Assembly: GCA_963839535.1 (NCBI GenBank)
Contig: CAWIVF010000008.1
Span: forward strand, 248,001 to 312,000
Direction of reading: 5' to 3'
Length of the DNA: 64,000 bases
DNA from: RHKX01 sp963839535
GTDB lineage: Bacteria; Actinomycetota; Thermoleophilia; Solirubrobacterales; 70-9
Shown here in pieces: positions 1 through 8,774 of this stretch; within the stretch, counting starts at the first letter, position 1, and each line of letters opens with the position of its first letter. The position numbers were made by a program, and so were the translations under genes. The notes under the pieces are model-generated. The model did no database searches, was not told where the DNA came from, and was given only the letters and a program-made list of their open reading frames with translations.

Positions 1-1
1 C

Positions 2-247
2 GACCTCGTCGTGATCGAGGGCAGCAATCGGATCAGGCTGGCCAAGCACGCCTACGGGATGAGGATCGGCAGCGTCGAGGGGCAGAAGGGTGTCCTCGAC
101 CGCCGCTGCGACACGGTCGAGTTGGAGCTGGACGGCGACGAGACGCTCAACGTCGACGGCGAGCTGATCGGAGCCGACGAGCTCGCCGAGGAAGGGACGA
201 TCCGCTTCGAGGTCGAGCACCGGGCCTTCGACCTGGTCGTCGGCTAG
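2..247 (+). CDS. Diacylglycerol kinase-family protein, C-terminal fragment
   Basis: Only the last 81 codons are inside the window; the frame is already open at the left edge, so the start lies upstream. The visible part carries a basic stretch (SNRIRLAKHAYG) followed by ETLNVDGEL near the end, a layout typical of the C-terminal beta domain of the YegS/LCB5-like lipid kinases, which phosphorylate diacylglycerol or related lipids at the membrane. The catalytic GGDGT loop would lie in the missing part, so the substrate cannot be inferred. It ends 68 bases before the next gene on the same strand. The family call rests on a short C-terminal match and is moderate. Confidence 0.55.
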   Translation, partial: DLVVIEGSNRIRLAKHAYGMRIGSVEGQKGVLDRRCDTVELELDGDETLNVDGELIGADELAEEGTIRFEVEHRAFDLVVG

Positions 248-303
248 CGCGGGGTGACGGCGGCCCACACCTAGGGTGTGGCGGCGCAGGGCCGGCGCCG
301 GGC

Positions 304-309
304 TACCTT
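304..309 (+). promoter_or_regulatory. Leaderless -10 box (TACCTT)
   Basis: TACCTT ends six bases before the ATG at 316, and there is no Shine-Dalgarno sequence. This fits a -10 element driving a leaderless transcript of the beta-helix gene. Confidence 0.5.
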
Positions 310-315
310 CCCCAT

Positions 316-1572
316 ATGAAGGGGAGACCTGTCGGATCCGTCCGCCGTCGCCGCTCGGCGGCGGGTGTCAGCGCCGTCGCCACCGTCCTTGCGCTCGGCG
401 CCGGCGGCGAGGTCGCAACCGCGGAGAGGATCCGGGTGACCAACACCGCCGAGAAGGGCCCGGGAAGCTTCGCCGCCGCGGCCCGGCGCGCCCAGTCCGA
501 CAGGGACCGCGACGTGATCGCCTTCCGATCCGGGCTGCGCGGCGCCATCCGGCTCGAGCAGGGGGTCAGGTTCAGCCACGCGGTCGTCCTCAGGGGACCG
601 GGCGGCATCGACTCGAACTTCAGCCTCAAGGGGCCGCGGTCCGGCTCGAAGCTCTCCTTCGACGACATCTTCGACCACGGCACCGTCGACGGCGACGAGG
701 GCGCCAAGGCGGCGATCCGCGGTCTGCACCTGAAGCGGGTGTCGATCAGCGGCCTCAACAGCCGGGTCGACCTCGTCAACTCGCGGGTGAGCGGCAGTGG
801 AACCGCCGACGGCGCCGGCTTCTACAACTACGGCTACGGCGACACCTCGCACATCAGGCGCTCGACCATCACCGGCTGGGAGCAGGGGGTGGCCGTCTAC
901 GACTCCGAGCTGCACATCGACCAGTCCGTGATCTCGGGCAACCAGCCCGGCGGAGGGCTGACCGGCGGCGGCTACTCCAACACGAGGATCAGCGCCTCCC
1001 TGATCTCGGGAAACACGGGACCGAGCGGCGGGCTCATCGCCTTTTACTACGCCGACGTCGACATGACGAACTCGACGATCACCGGCAACGTGGCCACCGC
1101 CGTCGACGGCCCGGGTGTGATCGGCGCGCACGGCGGCGGGGTCAGCGGCGACGTCGAGGTGAACGAGTCCACGATCACCGGCAACACCGCCCAGCACGGC
1201 GGAGGGGTCGGCTCCTACCCCGGCTCCGGCGGCTACGCCACGGTCACGAACTCGATCGTGGCGAACAACGAGTCGACCGATCCCGCCGACGGCGAGGACT
1301 GCGCGAAGGGCGTGAACTCTGGCGGCGGGAACCTGATCGAGTCGCCGGGCGCCTGCAACCTGAAGCCCGGCGACCTGTTCGGCGTCGACCCGCTCCTCGG
1401 GCCCCTGGCCGACAACGGCGGTCCAACCTCGACCCAGGCACTCAAGCGCGGATCACCGGCGATCGGGCTGGCGATCCCGAAGAAGGCGACGCGGAAGGAC
1501 CAGCGCGGGGTGCGGCGCGACGGCGACCCCGACAGCGGCGCCTACGAACGCCGGACGGGCCGCCCCGGCTAG
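316..1572 (+). CDS. Secreted beta-helix protein, choice-of-anchor Q type
   Basis: A 418-residue exported protein. The first ~36 residues are a signal peptide (Arg-rich start, then hydrophobic AVATVLALGAGG). Residues ~50-380 contain repeated short segments such as STITG, SVISG and SLISGN, the rung pattern of a right-handed parallel beta-helix. The C-terminus has DNGGPTSTQAL, GSPAIG and DSGAYE, the signature of the choice-of-anchor Q domain found in large surface proteins. The role is probably cell-surface binding or polysaccharide interaction; no catalytic site is evident. The start is fixed by the TACCTT box six bases upstream. The frame is intact, unlike a related protein at 60376. Confidence 0.8.
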   Translation: MKGRPVGSVRRRRSAAGVSAVATVLALGAGGEVATAERIRVTNTAEKGPGSFAAAARRAQSDRDRDVIAFRSGLRGAIRLEQGVRFSHAVVLRGPGGIDSNFSLKGPRSGSKLSFDDIFDHGTVDGDEGAKAAIRGLHLKRVSISGLNSRVDLVNSRVSGSGTADGAGFYNYGYGDTSHIRRSTITGWEQGVAVYDSELHIDQSVISGNQPGGGLTGGGYSNTRISASLISGNTGPSGGLIAFYYADVDMTNSTITGNVATAVDGPGVIGAHGGGVSGDVEVNESTITGNTAQHGGGVGSYPGSGGYATVTNSIVANNESTDPADGEDCAKGVNSGGGNLIESPGACNLKPGDLFGVDPLLGPLADNGGPTSTQALKRGSPAIGLAIPKKATRKDQRGVRRDGDPDSGAYERRTGRPG

Positions 1573-1596
1573 CGGTTGCGGCCATGCGGCGGGGCC

Positions 1597-1602
1597 TATC
1601 CT
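1597..1602 (+). promoter_or_regulatory. Leaderless -10 box (TATCCT)
   Basis: TATCCT lies eight bases before the GTG at 1611. This favours GTG 1611 over the in-frame ATG at 1584, which is upstream of the box. Confidence 0.45.
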
Positions 1603-1610
1603 CCCCCGCC

Positions 1611-2306
1611 GTGCTCGAACGTCCCCAGAGACTCCGCCTGCCCCCGCCGCCGACGCGGCGACGCCGCCTGCAGCGGCGAATCGAGGCGCGCCGCAATCCG
1701 CTGCGGCGGGTGCTGCAGGTGCTCGGCCGCGCCGACCAGCGCGCCCTCGTCGCGCTGCGGACCCACGGGCACACCGAGCTCGGCGACCGCGTCGCGCAGG
1801 GACTCGGCCTGTTCGGCGAGATGGGCTCGGGCTGGATCGCGCTCGCCGGAACCGGCGCGCTCCTGCAGCCGGACCGCCGCAACCGCTGGCTGGCCGCCGC
1901 GACGGCGCCGCCCGCGGCGATCCTCCTCAACTACTCGATCAAGCTGACGATCGGGCGCCAGCGGCCGCTGCTCGACGACCACCCGCCGCTCGCTCGCGCC
2001 CCGAGCAAGCTCTCGTTCCCGTCGGCCCACTCGACCTCCTCGATCGCCTCGGCCGTGGTGCTCGGGCGCGTCCACCCGCCGGCCCGGCCCGCCCTCTACG
2101 CCTTCGCCGGCGCGATCTGCGCCTGCCGTCCCTACCTCGGGATGCACTACCCGAGCGACGTGATCGCGGGGATGACCCTCGGCGCATTCGTCGGCAAGGT
2201 CTTCCCCCTCCCACCTGAGCACTCCAGGATCTCCCGTCCAGGTGGCCAGCCACCCGGGGGAAGCGGACGCGAAGCGGAGCATTCCCCCGGAGGTATCTCT
2301 CCATGA
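1611..2306 (+). CDS. PAP2-family phosphatase
   Basis: A membrane phosphatase of the PAP2 superfamily, which removes phosphate from lipid phosphates such as phosphatidate or undecaprenyl pyrophosphate. All three family motifs are visible: KLTIGRQRP (KX6RP), FPSAHS (the PSGH motif with Ala for Gly) and CRPYLGMHYPSD (ending in the catalytic His-X3-Asp). Hydrophobic stretches surround them. GTG 1611 is chosen because of the upstream -10 box. The open frame runs through a structured repeat element and ends in TGA at 2304-2306, overlapping the ychF ATG by four bases. The last ~30 residues are therefore encoded by the repeat and may not be a functional part of the protein. Confidence 0.8.
   Translation: MLERPQRLRLPPPPTRRRRLQRRIEARRNPLRRVLQVLGRADQRALVALRTHGHTELGDRVAQGLGLFGEMGSGWIALAGTGALLQPDRRNRWLAAATAPPAAILLNYSIKLTIGRQRPLLDDHPPLARAPSKLSFPSAHSTSSIASAVVLGRVHPPARPALYAFAGAICACRPYLGMHYPSDVIAGMTLGAFVGKVFPLPPEHSRISRPGGQPPGGSGREAEHSPGGISP
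2217..2298 (-). repeat. Stop-codon-associated structured repeat, copy A
   Basis: One of five related elements (others at 3381, 32021, 33303, 40887). The core inverted repeat is CCGGGGGAA against TTCCCCCGG (2254-2290 region), enclosing GCTCCGCTTCGCGTCCGC read on the minus strand. In this copy the head of the element faces the ychF start and supplies its GGAGGT ribosome-binding site. Confidence 0.8.
2289..2294 (+). promoter_or_regulatory. ychF Shine-Dalgarno inside repeat
   Basis: GGAGGT ends eight bases before the ychF ATG at 2303. It is part of the conserved head of repeat copy A, so the repeat provides the translation signal. Confidence 0.6.
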
Positions 2307-3383
2307 AGGTCGGCATCGTCGGCATGCCGAACGCCGGCAAGTCGACCCTCTTCAACGCCCTGACCAGGGCCGGCGCCGAGGCGGCCGGGTACCCGTTCAC
2401 GACGATCGAGCCGAACGTCGCGATCGCCCCGGTCCCCGACGAGCGGCTCGACCGGCTCGCCGAGACGGTGGAGGCGACGCCCGTGGTCCACGAGGCGCTC
2501 GAGGTCCACGACATCGCGGGGCTCGTCCGCGGGGCGTCCGCCGGGGAGGGACTCGGCAACCAGTTCCTCGCCTCGATCCGCGAGACCGACGCCATCTGCC
2601 ACGTCGTCCGCGCTCACTCCGACGGCGGCGTCCCCCACCCCGACGGCAAGATCGACCCGGTCGCCGATGCGGAGATGGTCGAGGCGGAGCTGATGCTCGC
2701 CGACCTCGACACCGCGACCCGGCGGCTCGAGCGCGTGGGCAAGCAGGCCAAGACGCTCGACAAGGCGGCGATGGCCGAGCGCGACTGGCTGACCGACGTC
2801 GTCGCGGCTCTCGAGCGCGGCGAGCCGGTCCGCTCCGTCCCCGTGCCCGACGCGGTCGGCGCCGATGGGCCGCGCCAGCTCCAGGCGCTCACCTCCAAGC
2901 CCGTCCTCTACATCGCCAACGTCGACGAGGGCGAGGACGAGCCGCCGGCCGAGCTGCTCGAGCACGCCCGCGCGAGCCGGCGACGAGGCGATCGCCCTCA
3001 GCGCCAAGATCGAGGCCGAGCTCGTCGAGCTCGACGACGAGGAGGCCGAGATGATGCGCGAGGAGCTCGGCCTCTCCGAGTCGGGCCTCGGCCGGATGGT
3101 CCGCGCGGCCCACTCCCTGCTCGAGCTGATCAGCTTCTTCACCGCCGGCCCCGGCGTCGAGGCGCGCGCCTGGAGCCTGCGCCGCGGCCAGAGCGCCTGG
3201 CACGCCGCCGGCCGGATCCACACCGACATCCAGGACGGCTTCGTCAAGGCCGAGGTGATCGGCTGGCAGGACCTCGTCGAGACCGGCAGCTACGCGGCGG
3301 CGAGGGACAAGGGCCTACTGCGGATCGAGGGTCGCGACTACGTGATGGCGGACGGCGACGTGATCACGATCAAGCACACGTAG
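2303..3383 (+). CDS. ychF: Ribosome-binding ATPase YchF (frameshifted)
   Basis: An Obg-like P-loop ATPase that binds the ribosome and is involved in stress and translation control. The start MKVGIVGMPNAGKST contains the G1 motif (GMPNAGKS), followed by the G3 region DIAGLVRGAS. The C-terminal half carries the TGS-like end, TAGPGVEARAW and DGDVITIKHT. Reading changes frame by +1 at about 2971-2980, between EHARA and GDEAIALS. Restoring a CG dinucleotide in the CGCGAG tract joins both halves into a protein of normal length (~360 residues). The gene is highly conserved, so a sequence error is more likely than a real break. The ATG overlaps the preceding stop by four bases. Confidence 0.9.
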
Positions 3384-5038
3384 ATAACTCCGAGGGATGC
3401 TCCGCTTCGCGTCCGCTCCCCCGGGAGGGGCCCCACCGGGACGGGACCCTAGGAGTAGGGATGCGGCCGGCGCTACCCCGCAGAGCGCTCCGCCCGTCCG
3501 AGACCGTGATGTGGATCGCCGTCGGCTCGACCGCGTAGTCGATCACCGCCAGGGCCCGCAGGCGGTCGAGCATGAACTGGAAGGCCTCGGCCTGGCGGTC
3601 GTTGCGGTACTTGCGCAGGATGTCGAAGGAGTAGCCCGTCGTGTGGAGCGAGTACTCGCTCGTCGCCTCGGGGTTGATGCCGACGAGCGCCCGCTGGTAC
3701 TCCTCGTCGCGCATCGCGCTCGTCACGGTCAGATGGCCGTCGTCGTCGGGCGATCGCGCGCACGCCCGAGCAGATGTAGATCAGGGTCGCGAGCGCCTCC
3801 GGGCGCAGCGAGCGGTAGAGCGAGCGGGGCGCACCGAGCTGGTGGGCGAGCTCGCCGAGGCGCTCGTCGATGCGGAAGCCGAGGTCGGCGCCGTCGGGAA
3901 TCCGGATCAGCTCGCCGTCGCCGAGCGCGTCCTCGATCTCGCCGGGGTCCGCGAAGACGGTGCGTCGCGCCCTCCGGGTGGAAGACCTCCTCCGCCGTCG
4001 CCTTCGCCCGGTGAAGGCGGTCGAGGCGGTGCAGCTCCGCCGGGTCCTCGCGGAAGAGCCGCATGATCCGCTCGGCCGCGAGCACCCGCCAGAGGTAGGT
4101 CGAGCTGTCGTCGCCGAACGAGGCGAGCATGTCCCAGCTGCGCTCGTGGCTCAGCGGTGAGGAGTCGAAGAAGATCTGCGGGTAGTCGAGGTCGTTCCTC
4201 GCGACGATCTCGCCGACCGGATCAGCGGCCTCCTCGGGCCCGACGTAGCGGTCGATCACCGTCTCGAGATTGCCGATGCCCATGTGGTAGCTGGCGACCG
4301 CCAGCCGCTCCTGGCCGAAGCGCTCGCGCGCGATCTCGAGGTAGGGGCCCATCCCGTCGAGGGCCGCCTCGGGCTGGAAGCGCTCGTCGATCGCGCGGCG
4401 CCGCTCGTACAGCTTGCGGACGCGGCGAGGGAGGACCTGCAGCTGCCGCCTCGCCTCCTCCCGGGCCTTGGCCTTCGGGCTGCTCGCCTTTCTCTCGGCG
4501 CGGCTCAGCGCCTGCTCGGTCGCGATGATCCGCCGGGTGAGCTCCTGGCTGCGCGGCAGGTCGACGCGCATGCCGAGCAGGTCCGTCCCGGTCGAGGCGA
4601 GGATCTGGGCGAGCCCCGATGCCGCCTCGGGATCCTCGCCCGCGATCACGTCGGGACGGCCGGCGCTCTCGAGCAGGACCATCGCCTCCATCAGGTCAGG
4701 GTCGGCGCCGTGCGCTCGCGCGGCGCGCTCGATCTCCTCGCGCCAGGCGGCGGTCCGGCGGGCGCTGGCGAACACGCCGCCGGGGCTCTTCTCGTAGAGG
4801 ACGTGGGAGTAGCCGAGCGTCGCCCGGTCGACGAAGTCGTCGCTGCGCTCGGCCGAGAACGCGAAGGGGTCCTCGGATCCGCCGGGGCTGCGCTACGGCT
4901 CAGCGACCTCGGCCGGCGACGAGCGACCGGCTCGTCCTCCTCGAAGACGCCGGCGACCCACAGCCCGGCCGCCGCCGCGAGCAGCAGCGCAGCCGCCACG
5001 GCGAGCCATCGCCATCCCCGCCCTGAGCCGGCCGGCAC
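3370..5038 (-). CDS. Lytic transglycosylase, SLT type (multiply frameshifted)
   Basis: A peptidoglycan lytic transglycosylase. An N-terminal membrane anchor (WRWLAVAAALLLAAAAGLWV) precedes the SLT domain, with EAMVLLESAGRP holding the catalytic Glu and GLAQILAS matching the GLxQI motif. A long C-terminal region follows. The frame shifts near 4885, 3967 and 3750; the last two are repaired by adding CG to shortened GCGC tracts. The final open frame runs past the likely gene end into repeat copy B and overlaps the ychF stop. It lies five bases downstream of the SpoIID-like gene on the same strand, suggesting a two-gene cell-wall remodelling operon. Confidence 0.75.
3381..3450 (+). repeat. Stop-codon-associated structured repeat, copy B
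   Basis: It begins with TAGATAACTCC, where TAG is the stop codon of ychF, and continues through GCTCCGCTTCGCGTCCGC to CCCCGGGAGGGG. The stem is GAGGGA against TCCCCC with one mismatch, the least perfect of the five copies. Confidence 0.8.
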
Positions 5039-5043
5039 CGGCG

Positions 5044-6187
5044 CTATCTCAGCTTCTTGAACTTGACCCAGGTGGAGCGCAGGCCAAGCCGCAGGCGCAG
5101 GTCGGAGCCCGTCACCTCGGTGTTGCCGTTCGAGCCGACGACCTTCGCGTAGACGATCCGCGGCGAGACGCCGCGCTTGGTCACGTTGATCCCCTGGAGG
5201 CGGCCCTTGACCAGCTCGCCGAGCTTCGCCTGCAGCTCGCGGCGCGTGTAGGTCTCCTTCCAGCGGTGGTCGGGGGACGCGTCGTCGTAGGGGTCGCGCA
5301 CGCTCTCGAGATAGGGCTTCGGCTCAGCGCCGGGGAAGCCGAACTCGACGTTCTCGGTGCGGCCGCCTGAGCTCGAGGAGAAGAACGCCGGGATCACGTC
5401 ACCGCGATAGGTGAGGACCTCGAGCTTCGTCCGGCGGACGGCCTTGTTGGTCGCGGCGGTCTCGGTCCGCAGACCACCGTAGACCTGGCTGCGGGTGTCG
5501 CTGTACTGGTCGAAGATCGTCGCCTCCGGAGTCGGTCGCGAGGGCGTAGCTGCGCGCCGCAACCGCCTGCGCCTCGAGCGCCGCATGGGGCCAGGAGGAG
5601 GGCATCTCGTTCGGGATCACGCCCTGGATGTAGTCGTCGAGGCTGACCTGGTTGACGACGTAGAGCTGGTCGTCGGCCGCGGCGGCTACGAAGTCCCCGC
5701 GGAAGGCCCCGTGGCCGCCGATCTGGATCGGGCCGCTGACGCCCTTGGCGACCAGCTTCGAGCCGCAGCCCGCGAGCTTCTTGCCGGTCGGACGCTCGAG
5801 CCGGACCTTGCCGCCGTTGCGCGAGGCGACGTAGGTCGACTTCGGCCGCAGGTCGAAGCCGCAGGCGCGCTTGGCGCCGGAGAAGGAGGCGTCGCCGCCG
5901 GTCGTGCCGAGGAGGACGCGAACGTGCTTGTTCGCGCGGAACTCGTCGAGTTCGGTGTGCTTGAAGTAGTGGGTGACGATCTTGCGGTAGTTCGCGCCGT
6001 GCTCGGCGTAGCCGTAGGCGCCCCACTGGCTCAGCCCGACGCCGTGGCCGTAGCCGTGGCCGAGAAGGCGGAACTTCGTCGCGGCCTCGGCCGCGGAGGA
6101 GAACAGCAGCAGCGCGGCGATCGCGAGGAGGGGCAGGGCCCAGCGCGAGCGATGGCTTCTGCGGAGTTGAGGCTGGTGGCTGCTCAT
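5044..6187 (-). CDS. SpoIID/LytB-domain protein (frameshifted)
   Basis: A secreted SpoIID/LytB-domain protein, a family of peptidoglycan-processing enzymes that remove stem-peptide-free glycan. ATG 6187 is followed by a signal peptide (WALPLLAIAALLLFSSAAEA). Next come HGYGHGVGLSQWGAYGYA, the hallmark SpoIID motif here placed at the N-terminus, then LDDYIQGVIPNEMPSSWP and ALEAQAVAARSYAL. The frame shifts by +1 at about 5519-5524 and continues to AFFSSSSGGRTENVE and a normal C-terminus; adding CG at GTCGCC repairs it. It is probably co-transcribed with the downstream transglycosylase. The domain occurs widely in non-sporulating actinobacteria, so it does not imply sporulation. Confidence 0.85.
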
Positions 6188-6383
6188 CGGTGATGCCGCG
6201 CCGGAGGACGCGGCTGGTCGCTCCCCCTTCGACGTCCCCTTCAAACCGCCTTGGCCGACCGAGTTGCGGCAAGGCCCGTTGCAATTCCGGCTCCCCGGGC
6301 CCGCTTGCCGGAGAGCGCCCGCGGGTAGTGTGGATCGCGAGGGCCCGACCCCGGGCGAGCGCGGAGATGGGAGAGCGATCCAG

Positions 6384-7847
6384 TTGAGCAGCACGGACGA
6401 GAAGGCGGCCATCGACGGAGTCGAGAAGCGGCTCCTGATCGGCGGCGAGTGGCGCGACGCGAGCGGCGGGGAGACGTTCGCCGTCGAGGACCCCTCGACC
6501 GGCGAGACCCTCTGCGAGATCGCCGACGCCACCCCCGAGGACGCGCAGGCCGCGATGGACGCGGCCGCCGACGCGCAGGCCGAGTGGGCCGCGAGCGCGC
6601 CCAACGACCGCTCCGAGATCCTCCACTCCGCGTTCCGCGCGATCGCCGACAACGCCGACGAGATGGCACTGCTGATGACGCTCGAGATGGGCAAGTCCGT
6701 CAAGGAGTCGAAGGCCGAGCTCACCTACGCCGCCGAGTTCTTCCGCTGGAACGCGGGCGAGGCGCTGCGGACGGAGGGCTATTACAAGCCGGCCGGCAAC
6801 GGCGCCGGACGGGTGCTGGTCATGCGCCAGCCCGTCGGCCCCTGCTACTTCATCACCCCCTGGAACTTCCCGACCGCGATGGGGACCCGCAAGATCGGCC
6901 CGGCCATCGCCGCCGGCTGCACGATGGTGATCAAGCCGGCGCAGAAGACGCCGCTCTCGATGCTGCGGCTCGCGCAGCTCCTGCGGGAGTGCGGCCTCCC
7001 CGACGGAGTCCTCAACGTCGTCACGAGCTCGTCCTCGAGCGACGTCTCCGAGCCGGTCATCGGCGACCCCCGGCTCCGCAAGCTCTCCTTCACCGGCTCC
7101 ACCGAGGTCGGCCAGAAGCTGATCGAGCAGTCGGCCGGGAGCATCCTCAAGGTCTCGATGGAGCTCGGCGGCAACGCGCCCTTCGTCGTCTTCGAGGACG
7201 CCGACCTCGAGGCCGCGGTCGAGGGGGCGATGATCGCGAAGATGCGCAACGGCGGCGAGGCCTGCACCTCGGCGAACCGCTTCCACGTGCACGAGTCCGT
7301 GGCGGAGGAGTTCGCCGAGAGGTTCGCCGAGAAGATGCGCGGGATCGGCGTCGGTCGCGGCACCGAGGAGGGCAACGATCTCGGCCCCCTGATCGACGAC
7401 GAGCAGCGCTCGAAGGTCGCCGAGCTGGTCGACGACGCGGTCGAGCGCGGTGCGAAGGCCGTCGTCGGCGGCTCCAAGGTCGACGGCGCCGGCTACTTCT
7501 ACGAGCCCACCGTCCTCACCGAGGTCCCCGACGACGCGCGGCTGCTGCAGGAGGAGATCTTCGGCCCCGTCGCCCCGATCAGGACGTTCTCAACGGAGGA
7601 GGAGGCGATCGAGGCCGCCAACGACACCGAGTACGGGCTCGTCGCCTACGTCTTCACGCAGGACATCAAGCGGGCGCTGCGGGTCTGCGAGGCCCTGGAG
7701 ACCGGGATGATCGGCCTCAACCAGGGCATGGTCTCCAACGCCGGAGCCCCGTTCGGCGGCGTCAAGGCATCCGGGATCGGCCGCGAGGGCGGCAACGAGG
7801 GAATCCACGAGTACCTCGAGACGAAGTACGTCGCCGTCAACCTCTGA
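6384..7847 (+). CDS. NAD(P)-dependent succinate-semialdehyde dehydrogenase-like ALDH
   Basis: An aldehyde dehydrogenase that oxidises an aldehyde to the acid with NAD(P)+. The 487-residue protein matches the GabD-like group. MELGGNAPFVVFEDAD contains the general-base Glu (about residue 260), GGEACTSANRF holds the catalytic Cys (about residue 294), and FTGSTEVGQ is the cofactor motif. TTG 6384 is preferred because GGGAGAG lies eight bases upstream and the homology starts just after; upstream in-frame codons do not resemble the family. The substrate is probably succinate semialdehyde, but related short-chain aldehydes are possible. It converges on msrA with a five-base gap. Confidence 0.85.
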   Translation: MSSTDEKAAIDGVEKRLLIGGEWRDASGGETFAVEDPSTGETLCEIADATPEDAQAAMDAAADAQAEWAASAPNDRSEILHSAFRAIADNADEMALLMTLEMGKSVKESKAELTYAAEFFRWNAGEALRTEGYYKPAGNGAGRVLVMRQPVGPCYFITPWNFPTAMGTRKIGPAIAAGCTMVIKPAQKTPLSMLRLAQLLRECGLPDGVLNVVTSSSSSDVSEPVIGDPRLRKLSFTGSTEVGQKLIEQSAGSILKVSMELGGNAPFVVFEDADLEAAVEGAMIAKMRNGGEACTSANRFHVHESVAEEFAERFAEKMRGIGVGRGTEEGNDLGPLIDDEQRSKVAELVDDAVERGAKAVVGGSKVDGAGYFYEPTVLTEVPDDARLLQEEIFGPVAPIRTFSTEEEAIEAANDTEYGLVAYVFTQDIKRALRVCEALETGMIGLNQGMVSNAGAPFGGVKASGIGREGGNEGIHEYLETKYVAVNL

Positions 7848-7852
7848 CGGCG

Positions 7853-8362
7853 CTAGCGGCCGAGCAGCTGGCCGAGCAGCCCGCCTGAACGGCGCTGCTC
7901 GAGGTAGCACTGGTGGTACTCCTCGGCCCGCCAGAACCCGGTGGCCGGCTCGATCAGCGTGGCGATCGGCTGGCTGTGGCGGGACTGCTGCCGCTCCTTC
8001 GAAGCCTCCGCCGCGGCGACCTGCTCGGGCGTGTGGGTGAAGATCACCGTCCGGTACTGATCGCCCACGTCGGGGCCCTGCCGGTTGACCTGAGTCGGGT
8101 CGTGCATGTCCCAGAAGAGGTCGAGCAGCTCGTCGTAGGAGATGCGCGCGGGGTCGTAGGTGACCTGGACGACCTCGGCGTGGCCGGTGCGCCCGGTGCA
8201 CACCTGCTCGTAGGTCGGGTTGTCGACGTGGCCGCCCTCGTACCCGACAGCGGTGTCGACGACTCCCTCGACCTTGCGGTACTCCATCTCCGGCTTCCAG
8301 AAGCATCCGGCGCCGAAGGTCGCCTTCTCCGTGGGCCCCTCGAACGTCTCGATCTCGGTCAT
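7853..8362 (-). CDS. msrA: Peptide-methionine (S)-S-oxide reductase MsrA
   Basis: A 169-residue MsrA, which reduces methionine-S-sulfoxide in proteins using thioredoxin; a thioredoxin gene lies at 18635. The catalytic motif GAGCFW places the active Cys at residue 20. Other family landmarks are GYEGGHVDNPTYEQVC, GHAEVVQVTYDP and DLFWDMHDPT. ATG 8362 is preceded by AAGGAAGG, a strong ribosome-binding site, so longer in-frame starts are not needed. The C-terminus (RRSGGLLGQLLGR) lacks an obvious extra resolving Cys tail, though EYHQCYLE offers one. Confidence 0.95.
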   Translation of the reverse strand: MTEIETFEGPTEKATFGAGCFWKPEMEYRKVEGVVDTAVGYEGGHVDNPTYEQVCTGRTGHAEVVQVTYDPARISYDELLDLFWDMHDPTQVNRQGPDVGDQYRTVIFTHTPEQVAAAEASKERQQSRHSQPIATLIEPATGFWRAEEYHQCYLEQRRSGGLLGQLLGR

Positions 8363-8465
8363 CGCCTTCCTTTCATCGGGTCCGCCGATGATGACAGCCG
8401 TCGGTTGCCGGTCGAGGGGCTCAAGTCCGACCCTCCCCCGCGCCGATGGGGTGGCGGAGGGAAAG

Positions 8466-8774
8466 ATGTACCTGCTCGATTTCGTCAACCACGTCCGCCG
8501 GGCCCAGGGCTGCGAGGACCTCGATCAGCTCCCCGCCCCGGGGGCCGACGGCTCCACGCCGCTCGAGCTGGCGATGGGCTGCCGCCTCGAGCCGGGGATC
8601 ATGCGGCTGGCGAGCCCGCAGGCCGCTGCCGCGGTCGCCGACGCGACCGGCCTCCGGGTCAGCACCGATCGCGTGTCGGTCTCGCTGCCCGCGGAGCTGA
8701 TCTCACATTCCGACGCGGTCCACGCTTCGCGCCAGGACCTGCGTTACCGCTCCGCCTCGCTCAGCTACTCGTAG
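8466..8774 (+). CDS. Small conserved-looking hypothetical protein
   Basis: A 102-residue protein that I do not recognise. ATG 8466 follows GGAGGG at close spacing. The sequence is acidic in the first half (FVNHVRRAQGCEDLDQL), has a central MGCRLEPGIMRLASPQAAAAVADATGL helix-rich part, and ends in a Ser-rich tail. No signal peptide or membrane segment is visible. GC-biased codon use and a good start support it as a real gene. Its stop overlaps the end of fumC by ten bases on the opposite strand. The function is unknown. Confidence 0.5.
   Translation: MYLLDFVNHVRRAQGCEDLDQLPAPGADGSTPLELAMGCRLEPGIMRLASPQAAAAVADATGLRVSTDRVSVSLPAELISHSDAVHASRQDLRYRSASLSYS

Noticed and set aside
276..1610. Very long plus-strand open frame ahead of the PAP2 gene
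   Set aside because: It is a shadow of the beta-helix gene in another frame, Arg-rich with no family match; the PAP2 homology starts only at ~1611.
5044..6187. SpoIID-like gene as evidence of sporulation
   Set aside because: SpoIID/LytB domains are common in non-sporulating actinobacteria and no other sporulation gene is present.
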